Of a stretch of 64,000 bases of DNA, positions 1-12,065 are shown piece by piece (position 1 is the stretch's first letter; each line of letters opens with the position of its first letter). A program made the translations under genes and the position numbers. The stretch spans positions 16,989,082-17,053,081 of the forward strand of contig CM058230.1 of NCBI GenBank assembly GCA_030180135.1, written 5' to 3'. The notes under the pieces were generated by a model. It was not told the DNA's origin. It was given only the letters and a program-made list of their open reading frames with translations, and ran no database searches. The DNA is from Orychophragmus violaceus. Its lineage: Eukaryota; Streptophyta; Magnoliopsida; Brassicales; Brassicaceae.

Positions 1-2877
1 CTCTCTCTGTCACTCACAAGAACATGCATCTTTTGCCTAGAAGCTCATGCATGTGTGTTTGAAGGAGTGAAGAACCCAAGAACCCTAATCTTGTTCTTCA
101 TTTCTTCTTGAACAAGAAAGTGTGTAACTTGGGATTGATAGATCCAAATCACTCACTGTCAAGTGCTATAGACCCCTCTCCTCCTCAGCTTCAACCGCGG
201 TTCAACCCTCTTGCCGGAGAATCGCCGGAATCAGCCGCCGGAGCTCCTCCTCCTCCTTTTTCTTCCTAGGCAAGAAACCTTGTAACTTTCTTTCTATAGA
301 GTCAAATTTAGTTCTGCAAAGTGCTATGTGTTTGTCCTGAGCTCCTCTATCTTTTCCAGTGAACCGCCGCCCCTGTAGCCGCCGGAGATCGCCGGAAAAC
401 CGCCGTGAAGAAGCCGCCCCTTAGGGTTTGTAGATCTCACCCTTTTCCTTGTGTTTTGTGATGTTTTGAGCCTAGAAATGAGTAGATCTGTTGATTGGGA
501 TCAGTTTGGTGTAGAGATCTCCAGAAGAAACCGCCGGAAAAGCCCCCTCCGCCGCCGGTCAACTCTCCCTCGCCGGAGTCAACGCCGGAGTCACGCCGCC
601 GGGAAGCTCCGCCACCGCCAAAAGCTAACCGGTTCTTCCTCAAGGCCATTGGTATAAGTTGTGTTGAGTTTGGAGTTGAATTGTGGTTTGATTAAACCGG
701 GTCAAAGGCGGTTAAACCGGTCAACGGTTAACCCTAAACCGGTTTAGTCAAACCGGTTCTTAAGGTGTTGGGCCGGTTTGGTTTAAGTCCGAGATTGATT
801 GGTTTTATGGTTATGTGTTTCAGGAGTGTTCGATAGTTCGGGAATCCTCATCCGCGCCAAAATCCGTCATTCCGTAACTATTCCGTGAGTCGGCTCGAAA
901 ACTCGTAGAAATCAGTTAAACTGGGAAACCATTCAACCGTAGCCGTTAGGACATTGACCCGTAACCCAAGTAACTAGTAAATGAGAATTAACCGGATAAA
1001 TTAATGAGGCGTTTAATAATCACCGATTAAGACCAATTATCAGGATTAGGGTTTAGAATGCAAAGAGTTAACCGATTCCGTGCCGATAGGTTGCTAGTAC
1101 CGCGTGATTGATTTATATATATATAAGTATTAAGAACGACTATTAATGAACTATAAACGGGAAATCAAGACGATAGTAAAAGATGAGTTAAACTTTAACA
1201 AATGTATAGAGTATATTAACGGGATAGGGTTTTAGGTTAAGTAGCGGGGATTGGGTAATGAATCCATTAGTTGGAAAGGATATGTCGGGGAGTTAGTAAG
1301 TTTACTAATTCTAAACCGATATATCGAGAATAATGTTAAAAGAAACCTAGGATGAGTTAATAAAGAAATGAAGCGTGTCGTGAGTCGTCTACGGGTTAGC
1401 AATCCGCTAACCCAAGGTAGCGGCAAGAATAAAGTAAAAGACTTAGAAACTTGAATAGACCTGCATGTGGTAATCGTGTTTAACTGTGTTGCGTGTACTG
1501 TGTGTTATTATTGTTGTGAGCTTTCTGTGCAGGTTATTAGACTGCTCGGTGTTGGGCCGAGTAGTCATTGGGGACACTTACTCCGGTCTCGGGACCGGGT
1601 AAGTTAGTGGTGATGACTAGGTATCTTATCTAGTCAGAGCGGTGAGTTGGGTAGGGTAGAGGCTTGCGGTATGGTTGGGTTTATTATGGTTGTTATTGAT
1701 TGCGTGATCTGTGTTAGAGTCCCAGCGAGTCTGCGTGTTTATATTTCTGCACTAGGACGCTAGGGTGCGTTAGATTCCGCAAGCCTATGTTTTTGTTTAC
1801 GTTCCGGTACTTCCGACCCGATTGGATCCTCGGGTTTGACCTAACCGGGCCATGGTGGTTCTGGTTATGGTGTTAACCTATCGGGTGACGCCGGTAGGTG
1901 AGCGGTCCGGAGAATACGGGGTCATGTCCTAGGGCCGGACTGCATGGAAACTCGGGCTATCTAGGGGTAGTCAGAGTCACCGCGTATCGATGGACAGAGA
2001 ACGGTGTCCTATGCGTGAGTCCTCATGAGCACGTATAGGAGTCGAGGGTTAGTTGCCATATAGGCGACGATGTGAACCTGTGGAAGTTACCGAGATCGTA
2101 GGGCCCGGTGTTGTTATTTATCTTTCTTTCGTTGCGCGTAGATAGATCGAGTCCAATCGAGGACATGTGCCGCAGTGCCTTCGATTTATTTAACTCTCTC
2201 ACTTCTCTTGGCTATTCCTTGTGTGTGGGTTTATTACGCCGTGGTAGCGCGTGATTGACCATTTATTTCTTGTTGATTGTTATTTTGGGTTTCGGGGCGG
2301 GGAATGTAGAGTTAGATAGATTAGAAGCCATTAGTGGGGAGCCGATTCACTGGGTGATCTTAGATTGCTCATTAGACTCTTGTTGTGTTTTTCAGGTTAT
2401 CAGCGACGGACGTGGGAGGTCCTCGGTGTAGCTTCGGGTTGCTTGTGACGTGATTTTGATTCGTTATTTTGGATGTTTTATTTTCGGTTCGGCAGCTGCA
2501 CTATTTTCGTTATGTTTTGTATTTGAATGATGTGATGTTTATTTATTATATTGATGATTGTTTGTAAAACCCGTTAAACGTTGTATTCAACGTTTGATTA
2601 CTTAATAATGAAATTGTTTCCCTGATATGAGGTTTAAGTCCGAACCGACACAACTCGTTGAAGTAGTGCAAGTAGTACTGCTTGTACTATGGATACGAGG
2701 ATAGCGGAGTCGAAGATAGATTGGTGCGAGCCATTTGTCTCAAACCGAACTAACTTTGGCTTCGTCCTGTGGCGAACTTTTCCCGTTCGACTTGCTCGGG
2801 TTCGACCGGTCATGTTCTTGTTTGATTGTTGACCGGTCAGCTCGACGGTCAGCGGAGAATGGGAAAGGGGCGTTACA
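1..2877 (+). repeat. 5' LTR of element A, partial
   Basis: Aligned with the 3' LTR, the first 793 bp or so are missing at the window edge. The LTR ends CGTTACA at 2877. It contains a cluster of AACCGGTT-like palindromes around 690-780. Short ORFs in it also occur in the 3' LTR and look like chance frames. Confidence 0.88.
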
Positions 2878-2883
2878 GAAAGG

Positions 2884-2895
2884 TGGTATCAGAGC
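2884..2895 (+). other. Primer-binding site of element A (initiator tRNA-Met type)
   Basis: TGGTATCAGAGC lies 6 nt after the LTR end. It is the standard complement of the 3' end of plant initiator tRNA-Met, used by many copia and chromovirus elements. The stretch 2896-3148 after it is an untranslated leader with no feature I recognise. Confidence 0.85.
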
Positions 2896-3148
2896 ATGGT
2901 TCTGCATGGGTTTCGAAACATTTCATTTTTGAGTGTTTTCCGTGTTTTATCGAGTCAAATGTGTCACACAAGCAACCATTAGGAAACCGAGCCGCGTCCG
3001 TTAAACCCGGGGTTGGGATGGGAAAGTAGAAATTTTCGTATTATTTGTACTAACTCATTTTGTGTCTTTGATTGCAGTCTTACAGCAGTGCGTCCCGGGC
3101 AGAGTGGTTGGGTGTGTGTGTGTATACGGAGTAGTACAGTCGAGCAGG

Positions 3149-3379
3149 ATGAGTCAGCAGGGATCAGTCGGGTCCGAGCAGGGACAGGTAGTTCAGTTCC
3201 TGGGGTACCCAGCGTCGCCAGGTCACACGCAGGGATCCCGTACAGCAGATCAGCCGCCCGTTCCATTACGAGAGATGCAGGGTGCGAGAGCAGCACAGGT
3301 AGATTGGTCGCCTCTTCCGGACCCGTTACCGCCAGCGATGTTAGATGATGCAGGTAGCCGAGACCTTTTGCCGACATGA
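3149..3379 (+). CDS. Short ORF overlapping the zinc-knuckle ORF of element A
   Basis: A 76-codon frame starts MSQQGS and is rich in Q, G, P and S. It ends at a TGA that overlaps the next ATG by two bases (ATGATGG, 3376-3382). Composition resembles the proline-rich start of the next ORF, so the two may have been one reading frame separated by a single-base shift, or two coupled cistrons. The frame is also open upstream from 3062. No domain is recognised. A chance ORF is possible. Confidence 0.4.
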   Translation: MSQQGSVGSEQGQVVQFLGYPASPGHTQGSRTADQPPVPLREMQGARAAQVDWSPLPDPLPPAMLDDAGSRDLLPT

Positions 3380-4458
3380 TGGGATTTCTGGGTGGAGCGG
3401 ATGTGGAGCTGCAGTTACCGCCACAGTGGCCAGAGCCGGACGTGCCGCAGATTCTCGCAGCGACAGATGCGCCACCGATGTACCAGGCGCCACCCCTTGA
3501 GGCACCCGAGTTTCCACCGCTGCTTGGTATGGAGGATTATCTGATGGACCCATTACCGTTTGGTTTTGATTTAGAGATGGAGCCAGTAGACCCTGAGCAG
3601 CATCAGCAGTGGGAGGAGCAGGTAGGGGAGGAGCAGGTAGCGATGTTAGAGGATATCTTGGCGCAGCAGGTTGGACCAGGATCTCCCCGTACCCCGTTGG
3701 ACCTTGAGATGTCATCAGGATCTTCTGAGTCGGAGTTTGAGACAGTTACGCCACCAGCCGAGGCGATAGAGGCCCCACCAGTGGTACCCGAGAGCCGAGC
3801 TTGTAGTGGATGTGGAGTACGAGATTTTCACCTGCGGTGGTGTCCGCGATCAGTTGACCTGCGTCTCCGAGAGCCCTATCATCCATTACCTATACCAGGC
3901 CACTGTCCGTTATGTGGTCAGGAGGACCATGGAGAGATGACCTGCCCAGTCGCCAGAGCAGGACTGTATATGCCAGATGGTGAGCCGTACCCAGCATCGG
4001 TACCCGTAGATTGGGAAGCCGGACCCAGCCGCAGAGATCCCGAGCCTAGTTCACCGCCCGGTAGACAGTTCTCTATGATCCAGATGCCGATCGTTCAGTC
4101 GCCGCAGCCCGAGCCAGTGAGGAGGTGCCAGTTATGTAGAGGTCCGGGTCATCTTGCCTCAGATTGTTTCATGGATCCCCCGTCAGCGCTGACTTCGCCT
4201 TGTCAGTTGTGTGGAGATTATGGGCACTCAGCATCCGCTTGTTATCGAGGACCGTACCCAGTGGCTCCTCCAGTCTGTTCAGTTTGTGGCCGCGCAGGTC
4301 ACGATGTTTACCTCTGTCCGATCGCCGAGCCCCAGCACGTTGGAGCGCCATCTCGAGATGCACACACACCACACCCACCCGGCGCGCCTGCCAGCGGATA
4401 CTCCAGTGAGCCGTGTTGCCAATGGTGTGGGGCATTTCGGTCTTACTGGAGGCGTTAG
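3376..4458 (+). CDS. Multi-zinc-knuckle protein of element A (nucleocapsid-like, no capsid or pol)
   Basis: This 360-residue ORF has an acidic, proline-rich N-terminal half (about residues 1-140) and a C-terminal half with a series of CCHC zinc knuckles. The first, beginning CSGCG near residue 142, has spacing CX2CX5HX3C. Four follow in the canonical CX2CX4HX4C form (starting CPLCG, CQLCR, CQLCG and CSVCG), then a degenerate CQWCG stub at the end. CCHC knuckles in retroelement Gag proteins bind nucleic acid; five in a row without a visible capsid domain is unusual. Its position just after the leader, where gag normally sits, suggests it replaces or mimics nucleocapsid in trans. Function is inferred only. 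The start could be one codon later (MMGF). The frame is intact over 1 kb, which fits a young element but does not prove selection. Confidence 0.7.
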   Translation: MMGFLGGADVELQLPPQWPEPDVPQILAATDAPPMYQAPPLEAPEFPPLLGMEDYLMDPLPFGFDLEMEPVDPEQHQQWEEQVGEEQVAMLEDILAQQVGPGSPRTPLDLEMSSGSSESEFETVTPPAEAIEAPPVVPESRACSGCGVRDFHLRWCPRSVDLRLREPYHPLPIPGHCPLCGQEDHGEMTCPVARAGLYMPDGEPYPASVPVDWEAGPSRRDPEPSSPPGRQFSMIQMPIVQSPQPEPVRRCQLCRGPGHLASDCFMDPPSALTSPCQLCGDYGHSASACYRGPYPVAPPVCSVCGRAGHDVYLCPIAEPQHVGAPSRDAHTPHPPGAPASGYSSEPCCQWCGAFRSYWRR

Positions 4459-5634
4459 GATTAGGGTAGGGGTAGTTAGGCCAGGTAAGTTGGGGGCACT
4501 TACTCTATTTTGACTTGTAGATAGATCGGCGGATAGGCGACTAGCGTGTCGTCTTTGATTTTGTTGTGCAGCGGCGTCGTATGGGTTTTTGGTATATGAT
4601 GACGGCTTTATGTAGGAACTCTGATCTTAACCGTGTACTAAAAACTTTATAATGTATGATGTATCGTTTTATGTACGTGGTGGATGCAGAGTGTTCGGCT
4701 AATCATTTTCAGTAGCATGGTGATTATTTGCATGATTGAGGTGATTATGAAAGCAAATATATTACTGTGTGAAACTAAATGGTGAGCGGAACTGACGACC
4801 GTTCATCATGACCCGAACCCGGATTGACGACGCATCCGGCCGATCTTTAGATTGCGTGATTCATTATAGTAGCTTGCTTGTTTTGTTTTCTTGCTTGATT
4901 GATTAATTGTGCTATTGTGCGATAGATTGCGTGGTGTTAGTGTGCGTGGTTTGATAGATTAATCGTTGTGGGTCTTAGCGACCGTTAGCTTGTTGGTAGT
5001 TCGGCAGTGTGAGTAATGAGTAATTGCCTTTCTTTGTTTTCGCTAGAAAGGTAAGTATTAGATTTATTTTTGGTTGAATTCCAAATTCGAGCTGACTTGC
5101 GGACGGTTGAGTTCAACCGTCGATTCACGAGGGAACAGACTTATAGTATATCGTTATTTAATCACAAGAGACCGTCGGGTACGTGATTAAGTAACCATAT
5201 GTCTATGGGAAAGTGAAATCGGGGATGGAGCGAGGAAGTGAAGTAAATCCAAAACCAAACCCGAACCCATCAGCAAAATGAAGTGTCGAGATGTTCCTAG
5301 TCGAGCACGCCGGACCGCGAAGCAGTGGGAGCACCGACAGTGAGAGTGGAGCAGCCATTACGATCGACAGGAAGGAGCCGGGGCGCATGAGGAGTTAGCG
5401 AAAAGATTTGGAGGGAGGAACGCCGATGTTGGAGTCATGGAGAAGGAAGCCGATGATCAGATTCTTGAAGAGTGTCCCAGGAAAAGAAAGGAAGGATGTC
5501 GTCCGAGAAATGTGGAAGTCGAAGCAAAGTGGGGAAGCGTAGGAGTTGGTAAGCAGCCCACCGGAATCGGGACCAATTCGACGTCCGTAAGTGACGAAGA
5601 ATTCGGGGACCGAATTCCTGTAAGTGGGGAAGAA
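4459..5634 (+). other. Element A internal 3' region and polypurine tract
   Basis: No convincing coding region is visible. The last 50 bp resemble the junction after pol in plant chromoviruses (a frame reading FGDRIP then SGEEC, followed by GTGGGGAAGAA as polypurine tract at 5624-5634). This suggests the element shares or borrowed the 3' priming signals of a Tekay-type chromovirus. That family assignment rests on remembered motif similarity. Confidence 0.5.
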
Positions 5635-8600
5635 TGTGATACCCCGTATCAAACATACGGTCAACGGGCAGCAGAAAGTCAACCGAGGGTACAATCGTCA
5701 TTTTACCTCAATCAGGGGTAAAATGGTAATTTTATCAAAATTCGAGACGGAAACCAAGACGGGCCAAATATTCTTATGTTTTAACATAAAGAATGTTTAC
5801 AAGATCGGAATTGGAAGAATCGGAGCGAAAACGAGTTTTTCGGCTTGTCGGGATGGAAACCGACTAAACCGAGGAAACTTCGGAAATTCATATCTAGAGC
5901 TACGTAAGCCTGAACGGAGTGATTCAAAATGCTAAATTCATCTAAAAGCATGAAGAATCTTATTTTGGAGGTTTTGGAATTTATAAAACATCCGAAGCCA
6001 TTCTAAGATATTAAACCCGGAAATCCGTCAAACCGAGCAATTAAAGAAGTGAAATTTTTGGTGGGAATAATGATGATTAAGTGGTGTTTTGGCACCAATT
6101 AAAGCCCAGAGGGACACTTGTCCTCACCCCCTGTCGCCAATTTGCTTTGGTTGTGTGCCATGCATGCCAAATTCATTGGATTGTTTGCATGCACCAAACC
6201 ATCTAATCACATTCACTCCCTCTAACCACTCTCTCCAATCTCTCTCAACTCTCTCTCGATCTCACTCTCTCTTTTTGTCCAGAAAACATCAAGTTCTTGT
6301 TGTTGTTCTTAGTGTTCTTCAATAATCCATCAAAATCTCTTGCATGTTCATCTTGTCTTCATGAGCAAGTAAAGTTCAAATCCTTGTTTCTCTTCACCAA
6401 ATCTTCTCCTCTCACTCTCGGTCTTCTCTCTCTCTGTCACTCACAAGAACATGCATATTTTGCCTAGAAGCTCATGCATAGTGTTTGAAGGAGTGAAGAA
6501 CCCAAGAACCCTAATCTTGTTCTTCATTTCTTCTTGAACAAGAAAGTGTGTAACTTGGGATTGATAGATCCAAATCACTCACTGTCAAGTGCTATAGACC
6601 CCTCTCCTCCTCAGCTTCAACCGCGGTTCACCCCTCTTGCCGGAGAGTCGCCGGAATCAGCCGCCGGAGCTCCTCCTCCTCCTTTTGCTTCCTAGGCAAG
6701 AAACCTTGTAACTTTCTTTCTATAGAGTCAAATTTAGTTCTGCAAAGTGCTATGTGTTTGTCCTGAGCTCCTCTATCTTTTCCAGTGAACCGCCGCCCCT
6801 GTAGCCGCCGGAGATCGCCGGAAAACCGCCGTGAAGAAGCCGCCCCTTAGGGTTTGTAGATCTCACCCTTTTCCTTGTGTTTTGTGATGTTTTGAGCCTA
6901 GAAATGAGTAGATCTGTTGATTGGGATCAGTTTGGTGTAGAGATCTCCAGAAGAAACCGCCGGAAAAGCCCCCTCCGCCGCCGGTCAACTCTCCCTCGCC
7001 GGAGTCAACGCCGGAGTCACGCCGCCGGGAAGCTCCGCCACCGCCAAAAGCTAACCGGTTCTTCCTCAAGGCCATTGGTATAAGTTGTGTTGAGTTTGGA
7101 GTTGAATTGTGGTTTGATTAAACCGGGTCAAAGGCGGTTAAACCGGTCAACGGTCAACCCTAAACCGGTTTAGTCAAACCGGTTCTTAAGGTGTTGGGCC
7201 GGTTTGGTTTAAGTCCGAGATTGATTGGTTTTATGGTTCTGTGTTTCAGGAGTGTTCGATAGTTCGGGAATCCTCATCCGCGCCAAAATCCGTCATTCCG
7301 TAACTATTCCGTGAGTCGGCTCGAAAACTCGTAGAAATCAGTTAAACTGGGAAACCATTCAACCGTAGCCGTTAGGACATTGACCCGTAACCCAAGTAAC
7401 TAGTAAATGAGAATTAACCGGATAAATTAATGAGGCGTTTAATAATCACCGATTAAGACCAATTATCAGGATTAGGGTTTAGAATGCAAAGAGTTAACCG
7501 ATTCCGTGCCGCTAGGTTGCTAGTACCGCGTGATTGATTTATATATATATAAGTATTAAGAACGACTATTAATGAACTATAAACGGGAAATCAAGACGAT
7601 AGTAAAAGATGAGTTAAACTTTAACAAATGTATAGAGTATATTAACGGGATAGGGTTTTAGGTTAAGTAGCGGGGATTGGGTAATGAATCCATTAGTTGG
7701 AAAGGATATGTCGGGGAGTTAGTAAGTTTACTAATTCTAAACCGATATATCGAGAATAATGTTAAAAGAAACCTAGGATGAGTTAATAAAGAAATGAAGT
7801 GTGTCATGAGCCGTCTACGGGTTAGCAATCCGCTAACCCAAGGTAGCGGCAAGAATAAAGTAAAAGACTTAGAAACTTGAATAGACCTGCCTGTGGTAAT
7901 CGTGTTTAACTGTGTTGCGTGTACTGTGTGTTATTATTGTTGTGAGCTTTCTGTGCAGATTATTAGACTGCTCGGTGTTGGGCCGAGTAGTCATTGTGGA
8001 CACTTACTCCGGTCTCGGGACCGGGTAAGTTAGTGCTGCTGACGAGGTATCTTATCTAGTCAGAGCGGTGAGTTGGATAGGGTAGAGGCTTGGGGTATGG
8101 TTGGGTTTATTATGGTTGTTATTGATTGCGTGATCTGTGTTAGAGTCCCATCGAGTCTGCGTGTTTATATTTCTGCACTAGGACGCTAGGGTGCGTTAGA
8201 TTCCGCAAGCCTAAGTTTTTGTTTACGTTCCGGTACTTCCGACCCGATTGGATCCTCGGGTTTGACCTAACCGGGCCATGGTGGTTCTGGTTATGGTGTT
8301 AACCTATCGGGTAACGCCGGTAGGTGTGCGGTCCGGAGAATACGGGGTCATGTCCTAGGGCCGGATTGCATGGAAACTCGGGCTATCTAGGGGTAGTCAG
8401 AGTTACCGCGTATCGATGGACAGAGAACGGTGTCCTATGCGTGAGTCCTCATGAGCACGTATAGGAGTCGAGGGTTCGTTGCCATATAGGCGACGATGTG
8501 AACCCGTGGAAGTTACCGAGATCGTAGGGCCCGGTGTTGTTATTTATCTTTCTTTCGTTGCGCGTAGATAGATCGAGTCCAATCGAGGACATGTGCCGCA

Positions 8601-9303
8601 GTGCCTTCGATTTCTTTAACTCTCTCACTTCTCTTGGCTATTCCTTGTGTGTGGGTTTATTACGCCGTGGTAGCGCGTGATTGTCCATTTATTTCTTGTT
8701 GATTGTTATTTTGGGTTTCGGGGCGGGGAATGTAGAGTTAGATAGATTAGAAGCCATTAGTGGGGAGCCGATTCACTGGGTGATCTTAGATTGCTCATTA
8801 GACTCTTGTTGTGTTTTTCAGGTTATCAGCGACGGACGTGGGAGGTCCTCGATGTAGCTTCGGGTTGCTTGTGACGTGATTTTGATTCGTTATTTTGGAT
8901 GTTTTATTTTCGGTTCGGCAGCTGCGCTATTTTCGTTATGTTTTGTATTTGAATGATGTGATGTTTATTTATTATATTGATGATTGTTTGTAAAACCCGT
9001 TAAACTTTGTATTCAACGTTTGATTACTTAATAATGAAATTGTTTCCCTGATATGAGGTTTAAGTCCGAACCGACACAACTCGTTGAAGTAGTGCAAGTA
9101 GTACTGCTTGTACTATGGATATGAGGATAGCGGAGTCGAAGATAGATTGGTGCGAGCCATTTGTCTCAAACCGAACTAACTTTGGCTTCGTCCTGTGGCG
9201 AACTTTTCCCGTTTGACTTGCTCGGGTTCGACCGGTCATGTTCTTGTTTGATTGTTGACCGGTCAGCTCGACGGTCAGCGGAGAATGGGAAAGGGGCGTT
9301 ACA
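5635..9303 (+). repeat. 3' LTR of element A, complete (3669 bp)
   Basis: It begins TGTGATACCC directly after the polypurine tract and ends GGCGTTACA, giving TG...CA ends. From about 6428 it aligns to the partial 5' LTR with an offset of 6426-6427. The first 793 bp are seen only here. Confidence 0.9.
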
Positions 9304-10507
9304 TTGGTGCTTCTATACGAAAAGTTAGGATGATTCCTAAAGTTGGGGTTTAAGCCTTTGTTGAAACCACCTTGGACAGCTATGAAGTTCATTTCCACCT
9401 GAGTCATGTCATCCTCCTCACTTAGGAGAAAGGGTTGTGTCTCATCATGGTTTCCTACAAAGTGGACTTATTTTTGGTTAGAGATAATCATCTTGTCCAA
9501 CTTCTCATGTAAGGACTTGATCTCCTTCTCATATTTCTCCTCAACTGATGATGACCCCCTATTAGTTCTGTCGTAGTCATCATTGTAATTGTTATCGCTA
9601 GTAGCTAGGTTTTCAATGAGTTCCATAGCTTCATCAACCCCCTTTCCTAGGAAGTGTACATTACTAGAAGAATCAAGCATAGCTCGCATTTTGGGGAGCA
9701 CACCTCTATAAAGGTTGCTGAGAAGAGTTTCCTTAGTGAATTCATGGTGAGGACATTGATTTGTAAGCCGCTTGAACCGCTCACAAGCCTCAGCAAAACT
9801 CTCATTGTTTATTTGTATGAAACCAGACAACTCATTGCGGAATCTTGCAGTCCGGGTGGCTGAGAAGAATTTCTTAAGGAATGCTTTCTTTAGCTACCCC
9901 AAGTAGTAATGGATCCCGGAGGGATGTTGCTCTCCCACTCCTTAGCTTTATCTGCCAATGAGAAAAAGAAGAAACGCATCTTCAAGTCGTCATCTATGAC
10001 ACCATTAAGGCGAGTAGTGGCACAAATCTTATCGAAGGTGTCTAGATGCTGCAAAGGATCCTCAGAAGGCAGTCCATGGAATTGGTTGTTCTGCACCATA
10101 TTGATCAAGATAACCCGAATTTCGAAATTGTTGTTGTTGACCGGAGGTGGGATAATGCCTTGTCGGTTTGCATTCGTATCAGGAGCATCCCCATCTCCAA
10201 TGGCTCTAGCTGGACGCTCGGGATGAACCGGTATCATGTTTCCCTGTCCATCCCTAGCATCCTCGCCCTGAAGATTCATTTGCTCTTGGTGACCCCGTTG
10301 GCCACCTCCTTGATCCTGTTGATCCATACCTGGCTGCTCAATACCCACAAAGTCTTGTTGAACCACTACAACTGGTTCCAACCCAAGTCTTTCCAAGTGT
10401 ACAGCCCTCTCTAATGCTCTTCGTTCCTTTGCTAACCGTCGTTCGTGTGCTTTGATGTCTTCTACCCGTGCAACTAGGTTCGTAAGGCCTCGTCTGTGTA
10501 GGTTCAT
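9304..10507 (-). pseudogene. Athila-type gag fragment, frameshifted and truncated
   Basis: The minus-strand reading (from MNLHRRG at 10507) contains the retrotransposon gag region around GLPSEDPLQHLDTFDK and KAKEWESNIPPGS. A one-base deletion near 9895, relative to the copy at about 42285, breaks the frame in the middle of the capsid-like domain; the rest continues at 9468-9830. The 3' part of gag is lost at 9304 where element A inserted. The TAA after SNQK is shared with the second copy, so that lesion predates the duplication. It cannot make full Gag. Confidence 0.85.
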
Positions 10508-10607
10508 GCACATATCATCAAAGCAAAAGGAAGAAGCAAGATTAGTAACCAAAGACTTGAACTAAAGAGGAATAGAAATCGAATTGATCAATCCCAAATC
10601 CCAAAAT

Positions 10608-10620
10608 GGCAACGGCGCCA
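10608..10620 (-). other. Primer-binding site of element B copy 1 (tRNA-Asp type)
   Basis: On the minus strand TGGCGCCGTTGCC lies 3 nt inside the LTR end. It matches the 3' end of plant tRNA-Asp, the usual primer of Athila elements. Confidence 0.8.
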
Positions 10621-10623
10621 AAT

Positions 10624-10841
10624 TGATAACTAGGATTTTATATCCTTTGGAGGTATCAATTCCTCCTTGCTTATCGTGTAGCAAGAGGTATCAAACCACT
10701 TTTGGGATAGAAATTGACCAATATGAATACACTATACCTTAAAAGTCAAGTAGATCAATTCAAGATGTTATCCTAATTTACTAAAGCAACTAAGATCAAG
10801 CAAACAAGCAATGACTATTCAACTAGTGATCAAAAGAAAGC
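10624..10841 (-). repeat. 5' LTR of element B copy 1, part 1
   Basis: It starts (plus strand) TGATAACTAGG and matches 43010 onwards. It stops at 10841, where element C begins; bases 10837-10841 (AAAGC) are the left copy of element C's target duplication. Confidence 0.88.
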
Positions 10842-12041
10842 TGATATATCATGGTTTTTACCCATTTTAGACCATGATATAGATGTGTTTTTAGTGTCTT
10901 TTGTCTTTGTTTAGAGTCTTTTACAGGTTTAATCAGGTTTGGAGCTAATTGGAGATATTTGGAGCATTTTGGGACTTTTGGGACGTTTTGGCCGAGAGCT
11001 TAACTCACTGTCCAATTTATTGATCATGCATCGACCGACACACCTTGTGCATCGGTCGACACACTAGCGAGATGGGCCGTACACGTCGGTTTAATGAAGA
11101 TATGAAGATTTGCAAAGAAGCCCAAGATAGTTCCAGTATTTACACAGAAGCCCCAGCCGAGATTAGGCCTATATATAGAGGATTTTGGTGTTTATTTTAC
11201 TTACGCTTTCATAATTAAGAGCAGAGGATTTTTAGAGCTTTTGGGGCTGATCTGAACCTATTACTTCATCTGTATTTGGAGAAGATTTCGAACCCCTTTT
11301 ACTATTATTCTTTTATGCAATTTATTCATTCTATGATTATGTTTTCATTATCTATGTCTGAGTAGATTCCTTGTTAGGTTTAGGGTTTCTCACATAGGAT
11401 TTCATGACTTGCTAGACTTGTTCAAATTCAGTTAAGGATTCATAACTATATATGTTCTTCAATTTAATTGTGCTTAAAGCTAGTTCTAACCTGATCAATT
11501 AGAATCTAGATCTTAGGTTGCTAAATACGTCACGGAAGTGGGGTTTAGGAATCTGAACTAATTAAATTGGGCAATTAAACTTTGCGCAAACGAAAGTTTG
11601 GTTTAGGATAATTGTGAACATATCAAACTTGGGATTAATGCTAGTTTAATCTGTTAGTTCTCGCAAACGAAAGTTTGGTTAGCTGCACTTAGGCTTAGAG
11701 AATTATCGCAAAGGAATTTGGTTAATTCTATATCTGTGTTTTGAGTTCTAGAAATGTGCTTAATTAGATCCTTGCTGAATGAACTGTCTGCTTGTCTGAT
11801 TTCCTGAGAATACCCTAGGCTTGACGCTTTTAATTACTTGCTTCCACAACCGTTAATCTCTGCTACTGATTTACTTTCTCGCACCGCTTTTAAATCAATC
11901 ACATTGCTTATTTCTAGTATTAGTCTCTACTGTTCTGATCTATTGAGACCAAGTGTCCCTGTGGATTCGATAACCCTATATACTACTTTGACATTGCTGT
12001 TCACTTGCAGTTTAGTATAGGGATAAACTTTGAGCCTATCA
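10842..12041 (+). repeat. 5' LTR of element C
   Basis: TGATATATCATGG to CCTATCA. A TATATATA at about 11169-11176 is a candidate TATA box. An inverted pair built on TGCATCGACCGACA and GTGCATCGGTCGACAC lies at 11028-11061. Confidence 0.92.
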
Positions 12042-12047
12042 AGTTTT

Positions 12048-12065
12048 TGGCGCCGTTGCCGGGGA
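12048..12065 (+). other. Primer-binding site of element C (tRNA-Asp type)
   Basis: TGGCGCCGTTGCCGGGGA begins 6 nt after the LTR. It complements the 3' end of plant tRNA-Asp and is typical of Athila. Confidence 0.88.

Larger units (their letters stand above)
1..9303 (+). mobile_element. Element A: non-autonomous LTR retrotransposon with giant LTRs (LARD-like), 5' end outside window
   Basis: The sequence at 1-2877 recurs at about 6428-9303, and both copies end GTTACA. A primer-binding site follows the left copy, and a purine-rich stretch plus TG start precede the right copy at 5635. These are LTRs. The internal region is only about 2.76 kb (2878-5634) and carries one zinc-knuckle ORF; I see no protease, reverse transcriptase, RNase H or integrase. 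The element interrupts an Athila-type gag (homologous uninterrupted sequence near 41689), so it is nested. About three dozen differences over 2877 bp of LTR (by eye) suggest about 98.7% identity and a fairly recent insertion. The left flank lies outside the window, so the TSD (expected TTGGT) cannot be checked. Confidence 0.88.

Noticed and set aside
437..695. Short ORFs of 66-70 codons on both strands, repeated at 6863-7121
   Set aside because: They repeat only because they lie in the two LTRs of element A; both strands are open because of CGCCGG-rich sequence. No domain or coding signal.
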